Below, piece by piece: positions 21,300-32,390 of a stretch of 64,000 nucleotides of DNA. A program made the translations under genes and the position numbers. The notes below the pieces were generated by a model. That model worked only from the letters and a program-made list of their open reading frames with translations, was not told the DNA's origin and ran no database searches. Location: contig NC_092225.1 of the NCBI RefSeq assembly GCF_036320965.1, positions 7,572,502 through 7,636,501 of the forward strand. Reading direction: 5' to 3'. The DNA is from Panulirus ornatus. Taxonomy: Eukaryota > Arthropoda > Malacostraca > Decapoda > Palinuridae. How positions within the stretch are numbered: position 1 is the stretch's first letter; each line of letters begins with the position of its first letter.

Positions 21300-21660
21300 A
21301 ATTTGATACATGCCCAATGTATGTCCCGGAATACAATATGAATTATTTCAGTCTCTTCCGATAACTCCAATGTGTGAAAGGCAGTTCGAGCGGTGAATGA
21401 TATTATCATATTCTGTACACGACAATTTCGTCCACCATGAAGGGTGATGTAAGCACACAAGAGTACTCGAGTCTAGAGAGCACAAGCGCTTTGTAGCGTG
21501 CCATCAACGCTTCTGCTTTTCTCGTCTCGAAGGTTCATTATCTTCGAAAGAACATCAGTTGCTTTATTGTGCTTGCCGGAGTTGAGGTCATCAGGCATAA
21601 TGAGCTTCAAAATTGAACACTTCTTTATCGCGGTATGAAGGTGTTTGCGTTCATACAAGT
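21300..21660 (-). pseudogene. CR1/L2-like LINE fragment, RT C-terminal part
   Basis: The minus strand gives SKIMNLRDEKSRSVDGTLQS followed by ALSRLEYSCVLTSPFMVDE, resembling the LYKSLVxPRLEYCxxxWSP block after the reverse transcriptase catalytic core in CR1/L2-type LINEs. Related pieces are at about 43670-43790 and 58440-58510, also minus. No frame is intact. Call rests on this block alone. Confidence 0.35.
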
Positions 21661-22719
21661 TTTTGTATAAGTTTTCATGTCATTTCCCTCAACAAACCAG
21701 GTGAATGATTCAGGTGCAACTTGTCCCCTTTAAAGAACGTAATTTCGTTTATCTGTAACATTCTGCCAAAACTTGATTTGTCTTACTGAGGTCAATCACC
21801 GTTTTCTATAGATGAAATTCTCATAATCCTCTTGGTATTACCTAGAAATGATCATACGAAGCTGTGATGTGTTTGCAATGATCTTAAACATGAGAATGAA
21901 AGAAAAACAGAAGTTAAATTACACATCCTTCAAGATTAAAGCTTCTTATCGTAAGGACACATGGAATCACTAGGTTTACGAGAACATATGTTCTCATGTC
22001 TTTGTGAGGAAGATGTAGATCCACCTTCCTACCCAAGCATTTATTCCCATTATATGCATTGTGTGCGCTCAGGCGCTGTACTCTCATGTCACACGCCACT
22101 GCAAACTGCCGCTCCTGGCTTACAGGGATCAAGGACCTGAGGTCATGTCGTTCAAGGGTGTGTAAACTGTTTCATTGTATGACGTCAGTACGACGCCATC
22201 TTAAACTTGTTACAAATCAAAAGGAAGAAGTTCAATTTGAAGTTTTGGTCAACTTTTTTTGTTCCTCAAGTGCTTTCCTTCTTCCTATATGAGTCATGGA
22301 ACTATATGAGTCAACCCTCGTCTCTCTGAGATGGCACCTAAATCTAGCGCTCTCTCTCCGGGGAGTGTGTAGTTCCTGCACTAATGGAGTTCTGCATTTC
22401 TCTGTAGAGACAGAAGTTCCATGAGTCTCCTCCTGGAGCACAAGCCATGGGAATACTGTCGGTGGCTCTGATGAGCTGCTATGGTGAGGTGGGGAACTCT
22501 GCTATGTTGTTTATGATGAAGTCTTTGCGGTCGCTTATATCTACGGTAATTATTTGGTTCAATTAACATCATATCAATACATTCTTTAGCGTATGGTTTA
22601 CCTTAATATCAAGATCTGTTTCCACGACCTCTTCTGTTCAGCCTTTGATAGCTGAGGTTCTCGAATCGAGCTTTGCATATGAAGAGATTTATATCCCTTC
22701 CCGATCACACAAAAATGGG
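21661..22719. other. Unassigned stretch, no gene seen
   Basis: No tandem repeat and no frame over about 77 codons. It may hold further diverged LINE sequence, but nothing can be aligned with confidence. Confidence 0.3.
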
Positions 22720-23095
22720 TCCCTTATCATTTTGAGTCTAGGATCAATCTCTTTCCAGCCTGGAATCGAAAATTTGTTCCCACTTGGCATGACAGGCATG
22801 GAATACTTTGTAAAATCTTACACTTTACACTAACATCGAAATGTGCATACTACAAAAGACAAAATAAACCTTCGATGCTCAAGACTGATTAATACCCTTC
22901 CCCTCACCACAACGAAGATGATGGACAACGCTGGATGAATCTAATACGATTCTGGACAATAACTATGCCAGACCAGCCAGACTCTTGTGATGAAGTGTGC
23001 CTACGGGCCGCGGCCTGCAATAACCTGAGTGAGCGAAGGAGCAACACGACAGCTGTGAGGGCAGAAGTGTCATCCCAGAAAAATGTAAGATACAC
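22720..23095 (+). pseudogene. CR1/L2-like LINE 3'-end fragment
   Basis: Shares two blocks with the better copy at 47040-47424: TTCCCACTTGGCATGACAGG (about 22777) and the block starting ATGCCAGACCAGCCAGAC (about 22965), translating MPDQPDSCDEVCLRAAACNN, equivalent to VSDQPGCGGYVGLKAAASN. The part between is short and broken. Confidence 0.45.
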
Positions 23096-23874
23096 CTCAG
23101 GTAAAGGTATGGTTCAGCTTTTTCAGGTAAGCAACTCCTTCCCTACTCCTACGTAAATAAACACGAGTCTTGTTCTTGTGGGGATCTTTTGCATTTCGTG
23201 TGACTGGTACGTGTGTGGTGAATCTTTAAGGAGCTCCCTCGGCCAACCGTCACACACCTTCTCTTCGCGTTCTCTAACTCTTGAAGGTTCTCCCCTTGCA
23301 TCAGAGGTAACTGGTTCACTGTGTGTGTTTCCTCCCTCTGAACAAGTTGACTGTGGAAATCAAAGTTGCTAGACTCAGCATGGTTTTGTATTTTGACTGT
23401 GTTTGAGACATACGTCCATACCCACTTTTTTTTTGGAGGGGGGGGGGGCGAATATTACATCTGCTGTACTGGGCTTCGTGACTGGTTCTGTTACCTGCTG
23501 GTCATGAGTAAACCTCTCACAATTCTGAGCAGTTCCCACTTATACGTACAACAGTTTTTTCTGTACAAATCCCGGGAGGAGAAGGTGGTTCTCACCTACA
23601 ATATTTGTTCTCACCCACACCTTAGGTATGGTAGGCTGAAATCCCCTTCAAGAATTACATGTGTGATTGGGTTTCCAAGAACATCAGAAGCTCAATCATG
23701 TTCCTTAGCTTTTTGATAGATTCCTCTGGATTCGCTTGTGGTAGTGGACAGATGAGAGCAATAACCTGGTTCATGTGTCCAGATTAGGCAACTAACACAT
23801 TCACCAAAATGTTTCCATATCTAAGCTGCTCAGATGGTGCAGGTCTTAATATATAAACAACTCCTCTCCTCATA
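23096..23874. other. Unassigned stretch
   Basis: No gene seen. A poly(T)/poly(G) run sits at 23426-23447. Frames are below about 120 codons and have no family features. Confidence 0.35.
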
Positions 23875-23946
23875 AGTCTGTGAGTTGTCGTAACTTATAG
23901 TCTGTAAGCTGTCGCTACTCATAGCCTGTGAGATGTCGCTACTATA
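23875..23946 (+). repeat. 24-bp tandem repeat, three units
   Basis: Three units of the type AGTCTGTGAGTTGTCGCTAC plus TCAT in direct succession, each differing at a few positions. Confidence 0.85.
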
Positions 23947-24569
23947 CACCTTGCTAATTCTGAATCTAGACTTCACTGTGCATGAAATATCCCACATGAG
24001 TTTACTTAAAGGTTCCTATATACTGCCGTTGCCCTAAGCAGCAGATCATGGTTACTCCCACCTCCCTTGCCCCCTCGTCTGTAACTCCTTGTGCTCCTCC
24101 ATCCTCAAAGTTCTCCTCCTTCTGCCACCCCCATCCCCAGCAATTCTTCCCCCTGATATTCAAAGGTTCTCCTCTCTCGCTCCCATTCCTCATTTCCAAC
24201 CCGTTTCATCTCTACCCGTTGTACCTTCGAGTTTCTTCCCTTAGCAACTCGTAATTTCATGGCATCAACAGTATCCTGAATAAATCTTACTAACAGCCAC
24301 CCAGTAATATACTCAGCAACATCGCAATAGAAAGTCTTCGGTAAAGATAGATGACACAAGGAAGGTGGGTGAGTTATACTGTGTATAAAACAAATTCTAG
24401 ATGTAAACAGGTTACGTAAAAGTGACGTCTGCGCAGACGACATCTTGAACATCGAACCTGTGAATAAGATGGTCAAAATATTTGTTGGAATATTGGATTC
24501 CTCATACACTAGGATTTAGACAAGCTGATGCGGTCAAAGGGACTTCAAGTGCCAAATAACCCATCGTAG
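23947..24569. other. Unassigned stretch
   Basis: 24040-24200 is pyrimidine-rich. A 134-codon minus-strand frame (24509-24105) ends in this low-complexity part and has no recognised features. No gene is called. Confidence 0.35.
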
Positions 24570-25060
24570 AAAGAAAGATATCTATTACGTATATAAAACT
24601 AACAAACTGCAAAGGCCTTAGACTGGTGATCAATAGTGACCTAATATAAGCAAAGCAAAGGTTCACTTCATATAAGACAAATGCGAACTTTTTATAACGT
24701 CTTTATTAGACCTCATTTGGCATACACTGTTCAGTTCTGGTCACCAAAGTTGAACAAAGACAAACTAAAATAAATACAAAGAACATCAAAAAAACTAATT
24801 CCGTCGGTCAGAAATAAGAGCTTATGAAGAAATACTGAGAGACGTGAAATTCAGACAGTATAACAAGCAACATTTCTTCACATTAAATAAAGATTTAACA
24901 ACCAGAAATACCATAATGAGGCTAGAAGGAAGATGTAACACTAACGTGGGCAGTATCTTTATCATCAGGTGTTGAGTGGTCGAGCATCATAATACTCTAT
25001 CACAGATGTTGTCAAGGCGAAGACACAAATATTTCTATATCAGTGCTATACAACTGTCCA
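24570..25060 (+). pseudogene. CR1/L2-like LINE fragment, RT thumb and C-terminal part
   Basis: With frameshifts the plus strand reads SDLI near 24643, then about 24700 LLDLIWHTLFSSGHQS-type sequence equivalent to RPHLEYAVQFWSP, then about 24870 QHFFTLNKDLTTRN, a block typical of the CR1-type C-terminus (FxLNxxxxTRN). Frame changes are frequent, so this is a decayed copy. Confidence 0.45.
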
Positions 25061-25664
25061 GTGACATTAACTATCAGCAAGTAAGGCTGCTCAAGAGGAC
25101 AAGAAGCAGAAATTTTTGTTTCCCTAGACGACTAACATTAAATCTTTTTCCTAGCATACAATTTCAACGTTTTCTTTCATTTAAAGAATGGAGTCTCATC
25201 TCCGGGATACACAGTCTCAACATGAGACGATGTTATGATTCTATTCATTCTTTCCTATAAACTGTCCATGGCAGTATACCTTCTACGTACTACATGGTGT
25301 CCTTCCCCACTATCATCTTCCTCTTCCCCATTCGTCTGCCACCCCTGAACATCCCCTCTCCTGCCAACCCTGAACACCCCTCCATTACCATCCAGACCTT
25401 CCTCCTCCCCTGCTACTCCAGAGCTCCCCCTTTCCCTTACCATTCCACAGTTCCCCCTTCCCTCTACTATCGTTGAGCATCCCCTTCCCCTTGGCACCCG
25501 TGATCTCCTCCTCTTCCTGCCGCTTCATGAACTCCCCCTTCTCTCCCCCCTCGCCAAAAACAGGGAGGTAACGAGCAAGAAACACGTCAATATATATTAA
25601 TAACTGGTGGCAGGACTGGCCTCCCCTAACTGGGTAAGTGAAATTGTTATTATGTATCATACTC

Positions 25665-25670
<6 letters not shown>
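25061..25670. other. Unassigned stretch, CT-rich in its second half
   Basis: 25270-25560 is strongly pyrimidine-rich (CCCCTTCCC words). It explains the Gly/Glu-rich minus-strand frames there. No gene seen. Confidence 0.4.

Positions 25671-25728
<58 letters not shown>
25671..25728. repeat. (CA)n microsatellite
   Basis: Pure CA run. Confidence 0.95.
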
Positions 25729-25732
<4 letters not shown>

Positions 25733-25799
25733 CCCCAGAAGGCACACAGCAACATCCAATCATCAACACGACGGGACCAACTGTTGGCTGTAGCCCGAA

Positions 25800-26300
25800 T
25801 GTTGATTCATCATTACCACCCATCACGGCAGCTGCACTACACACACGGACCAACATCCACACGGCAACTGCACTAAACACACAGCAAAACATTCACACGG
25901 CTCTACATTCACTAGACGCAATATCCACTTTTGGGCTCATGTTTGGAGAAATATTTACACCATGTAGTAATCTCAAGACGCAACAGTGACCAAGTAAAAC
26001 AATCACACGACGAGACTCTTGCATAATGCAACATTCAGAGGCTGCAACAATGCATGGGGTAATATGTCCAAGCCACAACATCCTCCTGGTGCAGTATTTA
26101 AGCAACACAACCTTCACTTTGCTCCAACCCTCACGTAACACGACATTCTTGCGGCAGACACCGTCCACAGGGGGCAATATTCACATAATGTAACAAACAG
26201 ACACTATAATCAACACTCACTGTCAGCAACATTCACACACTGCAATACTAGTACGCCACAACACTCATTAAACAAACAAAACTCCCGCATAAAGTAACAT
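25800..26300 (+). repeat. Degenerate CAACATTCACACGG-type repeat
   Basis: Words such as ACATTCACACGGC, CAACATTCACA and GCAACATTCA recur about every 30-60 bp with strong divergence. Probably an old tandem array; unit length cannot be fixed by eye. Confidence 0.4.
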
Positions 26301-26350
26301 AAACTGTATTACATTCAAGGATATAAAACATTACCTTAGCATATATATTT

Positions 26351-26458
26351 ACAATAATAATGATAATGATAGTAATAATAATTAATAATAATACTAATAA
26401 AAATAATAATAATAATAGTAATAATAATAATAACAATAATAATAATAATAATAATAAC

Positions 26459-26515
<57 letters not shown>

Positions 26516-26516
26516 T
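26351..26516. repeat. (TAA)n microsatellite, imperfect
   Basis: AATAATAAT repeats with scattered single-base interruptions, cleaner towards the right end. Confidence 0.93.
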
Positions 26517-26654
26517 ATAGTCATTGACAAAAAAACCGCCTTTCCCGCTTTAGCAAAGTACCATCATAATCACACGAACAACGGCTTCATTTGTACACAT
26601 CCAATCTTCAGGTGTCAGGTAAGTACAATGAACCTAATCCAGAACCCATCATCC

Positions 26655-27390
26655 ACAGCCAAGCCCCAGAGACTACACCACGATGTACCTCGGTGACCAG
26701 TGAAGGCACGCCGGTCCCCACGTAACGACACAGCTCCAACTCATTCTCTCCACTGCACACCCTCCTTAAGGTTCAAGCCACGATAACTCAAGCCTCCTTC
26801 ACTCCATCATTCTATCTCCTCTTCGGTCTCCCCCTCCCCCTCCCCCTTCCACATCCCACACATAGATCCTCTTTGTCAGTCACTCTACACCCACACTCTC
26901 CGTACGTCCGACCCTTGATCGGCCCTCTCACCCAGACTATGCTCACTGCCACACCTCTCTCTAAGAACGTCATCCCTTACATAAGCAACCCGCCTCATGC
27001 CACACATCATACTTAACTCATTCATTTCCAGCACATCCACCCTCGTACCTTTCTGTTGTATTCAAGCCCATGACATCACAATCGGGACTGCTACACCTTC
27101 ACACACAGTGTACCTTTGCCCTTACATACACTGACCTTTCCTTCCAAGGACCTCTAGACACACCCAGGACTTCCCTTCATCCTGTGATTCACTTCAGCAC
27201 CCACGGTTACCTCCGCTGCCACGCCCATTCCTAGGTAACTAAAACACTTCATATCCTCCAGGTCTTCCCTATTTCAACGCACACTTACACCATCCTATCT
27301 TAATCCCAACCCCGTCAACACTTCGTTATCTTCCTTTCCTTCCCATTCATTGTCAATTTCTTCTTTTACACTCACTCTCACTTAGCAGGT
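26655..27390 (-). pseudogene. Ancient RTE-like LINE copy, C-terminal part and 3' UTR
   Basis: On the minus strand, with stops and frameshifts, a series of blocks follows the same order as copies A-C: LEDMKCFSYLGMGVAAEVTV (about 27260-27200), then equivalents of GMFEGIVVPTMLYGCEAW and DVLEMRCLRTMCGV (27090-26990), then RGRGRPKRR (about 26830). The start of the 3' UTR is also recognisable: GTGGGGACCGGCGTGCCTTC near 26730-26710 matches GTGGTATACCGGGGTTGACG in copy C. Divergence is far higher than among copies A-C. Confidence 0.6.
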
Positions 27391-28046
27391 ATATGTTAAA
27401 ACTGAAAAACGGCTAGCTGATAAGTCGGCTCACGATGGGCCATGCACTATCCTATGGTTTTTCTTGCAGGGAAACTCAATTGTGCATTAGCGGCCAAACA
27501 TGGCCACTTATGAGCAGGGTCGGGCAGGGGCGAACAGTACAACATGGCGAACTAAATGCTAGGTTACGTAACAGACCAAGACCTGGAGACTGAACCTTCA
27601 CCGGCGAGTTCCAGCGAAGTTCAGAGATTACATCATCCCTAGCCATCTTGCGACCTTTAGGATATCAGAACTTTACTGTTATAAGAAGGCGATATCTAGA
27701 AGCTAGATTAGTACAGTTTGTGACCAGTGGTCAGCTGGCTTGCGATACCTGAGAGTGACGCGTGTGTACAAGTCATTATTTGTGATACTGTGAAGTGGCC
27801 GTCGAGTGATAAAAATTTTTAGCACTCGAGTGTTTAACCTCAAGGGCTAACAGGCGATGCTCAATAGATATTAACGGGCCAGACCATTACTGTCAAGGGC
27901 TGAAATATATTAATCCAGACCATGAATGTGGAGGCTGGGCCATAAGAACACCCTCATGTCAGATGCCATGGCATTCATAAAGGGACTTTTGTGACGTCAT
28001 CAGTGTAAACAAGACAGGAAGAGTAGCAGCAGGGAAGCGCTGGCTA
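27391..28046. other. Unassigned stretch, no gene seen
   Basis: Single-copy-looking DNA without long frames, tandem repeats or LINE motifs. Confidence 0.4.
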
Positions 28047-28780
28047 ATGACCACCATCCCTCACACCCCCAACATCCCTCACAACCTCACCATCCCTCAC
28101 AATCTAACCACCCATCAAAGCCCCACCATCCCTCACCATCTCACCACCCCTCACAACCCCCACCATCTCTCACCATCTCACCACCCCTTACAACCCTACC
28201 ATCCCTCACAATCTCACCTCACCTCACAACCCCACAATCCCTCACAACCCCACCATCCCTCACAATCTCACCACCCCTCACAACCCCACCATCCCTCACA
28301 ACTCCACCATCCCTCACAACCTTAACATCCCTCACAACTCCACCATCCCTCACAATCTCACCACCTCTCACAACCCCACCATCCCTCACAACCTCACCAT
28401 CCTTCAAATCTCCACCATTCTTCATACTTCACCAATCCTCACAATGTCACCACCGCTCACAACCCCACCATCCCTCACAACCTAACCATCCCTCACATCC
28501 TCACTATTCCTCATACTTTAACAACCCTAACCCTCACCATACTTCACTCTTAGCCATCACTAACACTCCACCATCCCTAACAACGCACCATCCATAACAC
28601 CCCTATATCCCTCACACATCCACCATCCCTCGCCCCCTCATCCCTTACCCACACAAACCCTCATTCCTAACCTCCCTAACATCCTCACCATCTCTCTCAC
28701 CCCACCATTCCTCACACCTTCATCATCTCTCACATCCCCAACATCTAACATCTCCTCACAACCATCCATCTCACCCCACA
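28047..28780 (+). repeat. 18-bp C-rich minisatellite
   Basis: Units of the type ACCATCCCTCACAACCCC repeat about 40 times, best kept at 28050-28400 and decaying towards 28780. The plus strand has almost no G. The 6-residue repeat translation (HHPSQP type) explains the open frames on both strands. Confidence 0.9.
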
Positions 28781-29129
28781 CATTTTATTTACATTGCTGA
28801 CGTGGTAAGGTTGATATATGACTGCAGTTATCAAGCGTGAGTCAGTTACAATGCTGAGTGTCCATCAATAATGGCTTCAAGTACCTTGCCGAATCTAATT
28901 AGTGGACGAGCATTACGGTGAATGATCATGGCGATGTTCAAGAGGCGCAAGTGAATTACCTATTAACAGATGAAAGGTAGTTTCAGATGCACGTTAGTTA
29001 ATTAAACAGAGATGAAGGCAGTTTTATGAGCATCACGCTCGATCAGTTTTACTGATGAGGTTGTTATCATGAGGGATCACACCTTAGTAGGTATTGTAGC
29101 TCTAACGAGTTTCATGATTGCCTCAGCGA

Positions 29130-29281
29130 GTCAGATATCGTGATAAAGATAAGCTTCATAACAGTCACGTAGAGTCACATATAGTGCTGAAGATAAGCTT
29201 CGTGATAGTCACACTCAGTCAGATATAGCGCTGCAGATAAGCTGGATGATAGTCACACCGAGTCATATACAGTGCTGAGGT
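29130..29281 (+). repeat. Degenerate ~48-bp tandem repeat
   Basis: Three units of AGATAAGCTTCATGATAGTC followed by ACACAGAGTCAGATATAGTG CTGA-type sequence are visible at about 29145, 29193 and 29238. More diverged copies extend left to about 28990. Confidence 0.65.
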
Positions 29282-29429
29282 TATATTAGTGAGGGCTACA
29301 CTTGAGTGTTAAACATACTGCTGAAGACAGTTGAGGTTACAGATTGTTTGACGTGCGAGAGGGTGAAGAGTGGAGGTGAAGCTGATGTGGCGTGGACTGG
29401 AGCGTGTGTGTATGGATACATAGACGAGT

Positions 29430-30795
29430 GGTCAGGTGCCTGATGACTGGACAAGAGCAGTAACTGTTCCACTGTTCAAAGTGAAGGGAACGTAAAAGTG
29501 AGAGTACGCATTATGGAGGAATGAACCTCATCAGCATAGCCGGCAGGGTGGATGATGGTAGGCCCTTGTCGTCAGGAATAAGGGTCAAATTGGAAGTTAA
29601 GGAAAAAAGGACGAACGTTAGAATGGAAACGTTTTGGTAAAAAGGAAATTAAGAGAAATTGAAGGAGAGAGGAAATGGTCTGTCCACCAAGAAGGGATGA
29701 CTAACAAACCATGACTGTTCATTTCTATGGTATGACAGTAACTGAGTGTGGTTAAAAGTAACAGCGAACCCCTCTTTGATGGAGAACAAGACGGGTGTGC
29801 TAAAGGATGGAGTGTGAAGACCACAATTTTGAATTTAGATAAGAAGTGGAGAAAGTTTTAGAGATAATGAAAGTGCAAGTACCATTTATAGATTTAGGAA
29901 ATGCATATAATAAAGCGAATAACAAAGCACTTAAGGGGATTTCTGAATCTTAATGATGTGCATGGAAGACTTTTCAGTGACGTTAAGAGCTTTTATAATG
30001 GAAGGAGTGCATGTGTGACCGTAAGTGGAGGGTTTAAGCCAGTGGTTTGAAATAAACGTGGGAGTGCGTCAAGGGTGTGTGATGTAACCATTTCTGGTTT
30101 TTAAGGCCGGGGGACTGCGGGAGACGAGGTGCCTGTGGTGTGAGACTTCAATCATGGAGAAAAGGGTGGAAGTTGCCCCCAGTTCTTGTATGCGGATGAT
30201 GCCATGTCGTTATCTGAATCAGAGGAAGAGATGGTGTGGATGGTGAGTTGGACTGATGATGTACGAAGGAGGGAGAATGGAGGAGGAGGAGGAGGAGGAG
30301 GAGGAGGAGGAGGCATAGAAAAATGTAAATAAGACACTAGTTTTTCGATTAGTTTACACGGTGAGGAACTGGAAATTGCGCAAGAGTTTAGATGACTGGA
30401 AGTACGGAAGGTAATGGGAAAGCTGAAGCGCAAAGTAGAGTCATAAAAGGGAGGGAAATTGGAGTTAAACTGAAAGCTTGGGTGTATATGGAAAAAATCT
30501 AATTGCAGGACGTACAATTTTGCATGAAGTAGTAATTCCTCCACCGTTGATGGATGTGAAATTCAAGTGTATACAGGTCAGGACAGGAAAAAAAATAAAA
30601 ACGAAGAGTAGTAACGACAGATAATTTACATTGTGCAACTGGATTTAGGGGGACAGATAAAAATGAAAAATGATACGAGAAGGTTATGTGAGCAAAGCCT
30701 CATGGAGGAAAGTCATTTAAGAGGGTATCGTTATGGGAAACGTATAGCAGATGACAGGTGGGTCAAGAGGCGCTGTTAGAGAGGTAAAGTTGTCA
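29430..30795 (+). pseudogene. Ancient RTE-like LINE copy, reverse transcriptase region
   Basis: Heavily decayed but colinear with copy C. VPDDWTRAVTVPLFKVKGT (about 29440-29495) matches VPEDWRNACIVPLYKGK. VPFIDLGNAYNKANNKALKG (about 29880-29940) matches the motif A region MDLEKAYDRVDRDALWK. GRLFSDVKSFYNGRSACVTV (about 29965-30025) and a broken RQGCVM equivalent follow. FLYADDAMSLSESEEEM (about 30185-30235) keeps both catalytic aspartates of motif C. A (GGA)n run (30278-30312) has expanded just after it. The rest, to about 30795, follows the C-terminal domain with many breaks. Confidence 0.6.
30278..30312. repeat. (GGA)n microsatellite
   Basis: About 11 GGA triplets inside the ancient LINE copy. 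Confidence 0.9.
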
Positions 30796-30870
30796 CTTCA
30801 CTATAATTTCAGAATACTGAGAAGGGAATAATGACTGGTGAGCTACCTAGAATATATATCAGGCTAAAAC

Positions 30871-31210
30871 TTGGACCATGGCTCTCAGTCGCACCCAAAG
30901 AAGCATAAAGTACTCACTGAAAGAGTCCAGAGGAGAGTAACGAAGACAGTACCTGGAGTTAGAGATCTAAGGTACTATGAGAAGGGAAGGGCTACAGACT
31001 TACCCATCATGGAAGAGAGGAGAGATATGAGTGACATTCACGTTTCTAAATCAGTTGCACAACGTCGACAGTGCACACGTTTCCTAGAGATGCAACACTT
31101 GAGCAAACAAGGCATGACAGGAAGCTAAGCAAGTTGTTTGCCAGAGAGGACGTGAAGAGGTACTGTTTATGTATAACGCTGGTGGATGGTTGAAACAGAC
31201 TTAACGAGGA
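30871..31210 (+). pseudogene. CR1/L2-like LINE fragment, RT C-terminal part
   Basis: An 85-codon open frame contains LTERVQRRVTKTVPGVRDLR, the IERVQRRATKxxPxxRxLxY block that follows the reverse transcriptase palm in CR1/L2-type LINEs, then LPIMEERRDMSDI, equivalent to LxxLExRRxRGDLI. It starts abruptly and decays after about 31130. Confidence 0.6.
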
Positions 31211-31310
31211 AACTGCGAATGTCGGCCGTATACAAAAGTTTATAAAGTTATATAAATTCAATAGATGAGGCCTCACGAGAATAAAACTTTCTCCAAGAAC
31301 TGCACAATAC

Positions 31311-31315
<5 letters not shown>

Positions 31316-31365
<50 letters not shown>
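31316..31365. repeat. (CA)n microsatellite
   Basis: Pure CA run, followed by AACACACACACATAC and the SINE-like head. Confidence 0.95.
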
Positions 31366-31367
<2 letters not shown>

Positions 31368-31382
31368 CACACACACATACTT

Positions 31383-31531
31383 GGGTTTCCCAGGTGTAAT
31401 GGTTAGCGCCGCTGATCATGACTCACGCATGGGCCAGCCCTGGTTCAAATTCTGGGCACATTAGTCAGCCACAGCTAACCCAGCTGTTTATCCTCCCCTA
31501 AGGGACAGTCGATAAATGGGCAATGACAGGC
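31383..31531 (+). mobile_element. tRNA-derived SINE-like element
   Basis: Starts near GGGTTTCCCAGGTGTAATGG, where AGGTGTAATGGTTAGC resembles an A box, and has GGTTCAAATTC about 45 nt later, a near-perfect B box. The pair fits a tRNA-derived head. A roughly 75-bp body follows and ends in GGCTGG joined to (TG)n. Acceptor-stem pairing is not maintained, so it is not a tRNA gene. Orientation is taken from the box order. Confidence 0.55.
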
Positions 31532-31532
31532 T

Positions 31533-31567
<35 letters not shown>
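31532..31567. repeat. (TG)n microsatellite
   Basis: Pure TG run at the 3' end of the SINE-like element. Confidence 0.95.
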
Positions 31568-31570
<3 letters not shown>

Positions 31571-31781
31571 GACGTGCTACACGTATAAAACTCTCACCCC
31601 GTAACCAACAAACAGTCATCACACACACTACCCTAAGTCGTGCTGTGCTGGCGCTGTGTTGACCGTCCTGATGGTGTGTTGCAGACCGGAAATGTTCTTA
31701 TAACCCACCATCCCACATGACGACAGATGTCCACTGTTAACCTAACCAACTGTAACTCCACACAGCAACTGTATCATACCG

Positions 31782-32215
31782 TAACTGATCTCGCTAGCTG
31801 GGTACAGTAACTGCATCATACTGTGACTGCTCGCGTCAGATGGGTACAGTAACTACTTCATGTTGTCACTGCTCGTGTCAGATGGGTACAGTAACTACTT
31901 CATATTGTCACTGCTCGTGTCAGATGGGTACAGTAACTACTTCATATTGTCACTGCTCGTGTCAGATGGGTACAGTAACTACTTCATATTGCCGCTGCTC
32001 GTGTCAGATGGGTAGAGTAACTACTTCATATTGTAGCTGCTCGTGTCAGATGGGTACAGTAACTACTTCATATTGTAGCTGCTCGTGTCAGATGGGTACG
32101 AAACAAAATCATATTGAAATTGCTCTCCTCAGCTGGGTACAGTACAGCATCATATTGTAGTTGCTCTCCTCATATGGTTACAGTAACTACAACATACTGT
32201 AGTTGCTCTCGTCAG
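31782..32215 (+). repeat. 42-bp minisatellite
   Basis: Units containing CAGATGGGTACAGTAACTAC and TTCATATTGTCACTGCTCGT repeat every 42 bp. The core 31840-32100 has six nearly identical units, giving a 14-residue translation repeat (MGTVTTSYCHCSCQ). Diverged units flank both sides, and recognisable GTACAGAACAGCATCAT words reach about 32390. Confidence 0.93.
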
Positions 32216-32390
32216 CTAGATAAAAGAAAAAAACATCATCACACGGTAATCCATGTCCTCCTTTGAGTACAGAATGGCAACCTACTGTAAATGCACTCAT
32301 CACGGGCACAAAGCAGCAGCACGCTGTAATTGCTTTCGTCCTCTGGGTACAGAACAGCATCATAACTGTATCCTCTCTCGTCACTTGGGG

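Noticed and set aside
28500..28560. Telomere-like CCCTAACCCT sequence
   Set aside because: Only one or two chance units inside a C-rich decayed minisatellite; no array of the arthropod TTAGG type.
31840..32160. Possible cysteine-rich peptide gene with 14-residue repeats
   Set aside because: It follows the 42-bp tandem unit exactly, has no signal peptide, and decays with the array edges.
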